Below are positions 6,210 to 6,813 of a DNA stretch of 6,813 nucleotides, in pieces. The notes under the pieces were generated by a model. That model was not told the DNA's origin and ran no database searches. It saw nothing but the letters and a program-made list of their open reading frames with translations. How positions within the stretch are numbered: the first letter of the stretch is position 1; each line of letters begins with the position of its first letter. This DNA is from Myxococcales bacterium (lineage in GTDB: Bacteria; Myxococcota; Polyangia; Polyangiales; Polyangiaceae), in NCBI GenBank assembly GCA_020430865.1, contig JAGQIY010000328.1:1-6813 (forward strand), given 5' to 3'. A program made the position numbers and the translations under genes.

Positions 6210-6573
6210 GGTGAGGGCAGCGCTCCCGTCATGTCCAGGATGAGTGAAATCCGCGGGATTCTGGCTCTATGGCGCTAGTTGACGCCTCGATCGCGCGTGA
6301 CGTCGGTGTGCTGCACCCCGTGGGGTGGGTCCCTCGTTGGCCCTTCCGTGTTACCGTAGTTCGTGGGTGCTACTCGGAGGTGCGTTTGCGCCCTTGAGAG
6401 GGTGTTTTCAACACCCTGTTAGCGTGAACGTTACGACCTCCAGTCGCGCAGTGAACCTCCGGAGCGGGCGTCGTCCGTGCGGCGATGACGCCCTGTTGTC
6501 CCTACATCTACGACTCTTGAATACGGGGGCCTTCTATTGTTCTTGAATGGCGCTAAAAGCAACACCTGCAGTC
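6210..6573. other. Gene-free stretch upstream of the lipoprotein gene, with small hairpins
   Basis: No reading frame with coding character was seen on either strand. The stretch holds a short inverted repeat AATCC-GCG-GGATT at 6248-6260, CACCCC-GT-GGGGTG at 6314-6327, a perfect 8-bp hairpin at 6399-6417, and a direct repeat TCTTGAAT at 6515-6522 and 6541-6548. It most likely holds the promoter and a long leader of the downstream lipoprotein gene; I found no reliable promoter hexamers and no riboswitch I recognise. Confidence 0.45.
6399..6417. repeat. Perfect 8-bp inverted repeat AGGGTGTT-TTC-AACACCCT
   Basis: Eight paired bases around a 3-nt loop, 167 bp before the lipoprotein ATG. It may be an operator for a dimeric regulator or a leader hairpin. 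No T-run follows on the plus strand, so it is unlikely to be an intrinsic terminator. Confidence 0.5.
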
Positions 6574-6579
6574 GAGGAG
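6574..6579 (+). promoter_or_regulatory. Ribosome binding site GAGGAG
   Basis: GAGGAG lies 5 nt before the ATG at 6585. It is the clearest Shine-Dalgarno in the window and fixes the start of the lipoprotein gene. Confidence 0.8.
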
Positions 6580-6584
6580 TTTCT

Positions 6585-6813
6585 ATGACAACACATCGTG
6601 CGTTGAGCAGTGTCGGTCTCGTGACGCTGGTTGGAGGCTTGGTGGTTTCGGGCTGTGATGGCGGCCGAGCCACGTCGGACGAGAGTCTTGGTAAGAGCGA
6701 GGACTCCTTGCGCCGATCCCATCATCGTGATCGCCACCGCCGCGACGTGAGAATGCCTCTCAAGGAAGAGGTGCTGCTCGCGATGCGAAGAGCCAACGAG
6801 TACTGGATTCAGA
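6585..6813 (+). CDS. Lipoprotein, N-terminal part (runs off right edge)
   Basis: The frame is open for 76 codons to the window edge, preceded by a strong GAGGAG site. Residues 1-23 are a lipoprotein signal peptide with the lipobox LVVSGC, giving lipid-modified Cys24. The residue after the Cys is Asp (GCDGG), which in E. coli keeps lipoproteins in the inner membrane; whether that rule holds here is unknown. Residues 25-56 are a polar linker with a His/Arg-rich run (RRSHHRDRHRRD at 43-54). From 57 the start of a folded domain appears: MPLKEEVLLAMRRANEYWIQ. An amphipathic helix of this kind with R-x-A-x-x-Y/W recalls the first helix of alpha/alpha-barrel glycoside hydrolases such as GH88/GH105, but 20 residues are not enough to claim it. 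The lipoprotein call is firm; the catalytic role is unassigned. Confidence 0.75.
   Translation, partial: MTTHRALSSVGLVTLVGGLVVSGCDGGRATSDESLGKSEDSLRRSHHRDRHRRDVRMPLKEEVLLAMRRANEYWIQ

Noticed and set aside
6192..6212. Possible tRNA T-arm (GGGTTC-like sequence).
   Set aside because: No acceptor stem, anticodon arm or GGTTCRA loop context around it.
6548..6563. Possible sigma-54 promoter (TGGC then GC before the lipoprotein gene).
   Set aside because: The GG and GC elements are 2 bp too close together for a -24/-12 promoter.

Overview
The window is GC-rich and reads as a piece of a free-living, Gram-negative-type bacterial chromosome. A Sec-exported protein, a Cys-rich secreted protein, a lipoprotein, two secondary transporters and a signalling-type ATPase sit close together with no operon for a single pathway. 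This mix, with the base composition, would fit a myxobacterium (Myxococcota), but that is inference: there is no rRNA or other marker gene. No tRNA, rRNA, CRISPR array, insertion sequence, integrase or phage gene was seen.

Layout. (1) 1-212, minus: N-terminal 70 residues of an exported protein that runs off the left edge. (2) 349-1623, plus: a complete polytopic permease of the ArsB/NhaD ion-transporter superfamily, most like ArsB. (3) 1652-3367 (possibly to 3454), minus: a STAND-type P-loop ATPase with a degenerate acetyltransferase-like middle and a C-terminal helix-turn-helix-like segment. It converges on the permease across 28 bp that hold a hairpin. (4) 3368-3497: a divergent intergenic region with three perfect palindromes or inverted repeats. 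(5) 3498-4658, plus: a secreted protein with 22 cysteines in its mature part, arranged in four repeats of a six-Cys module, one of which has lost two cysteines. (6) 4727-6151, plus: a dicarboxylate/amino acid:cation symporter (SLC1/DAACS family) with unusual residues at a conserved sodium site. (7) 6152-6584: a 433-bp gap without a gene, holding several hairpins. (8) 6585-6813, plus: the start of a lipoprotein that runs off the right edge.

The genes do not form an obvious pathway. The most suggestive pairing is the divergent STAND ATPase and the four-module Cys-rich secreted protein, which share a palindrome-rich control region. A model in which the ATPase is a regulator acting on its neighbour is reasonable but untested. 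The two transporters look like independent housekeeping or accessory functions. I see no clear evidence of a new defence or mobile system. The best leads are the Cys-rich repeat protein, the ATPase next to it and the altered ion site in the symporter.
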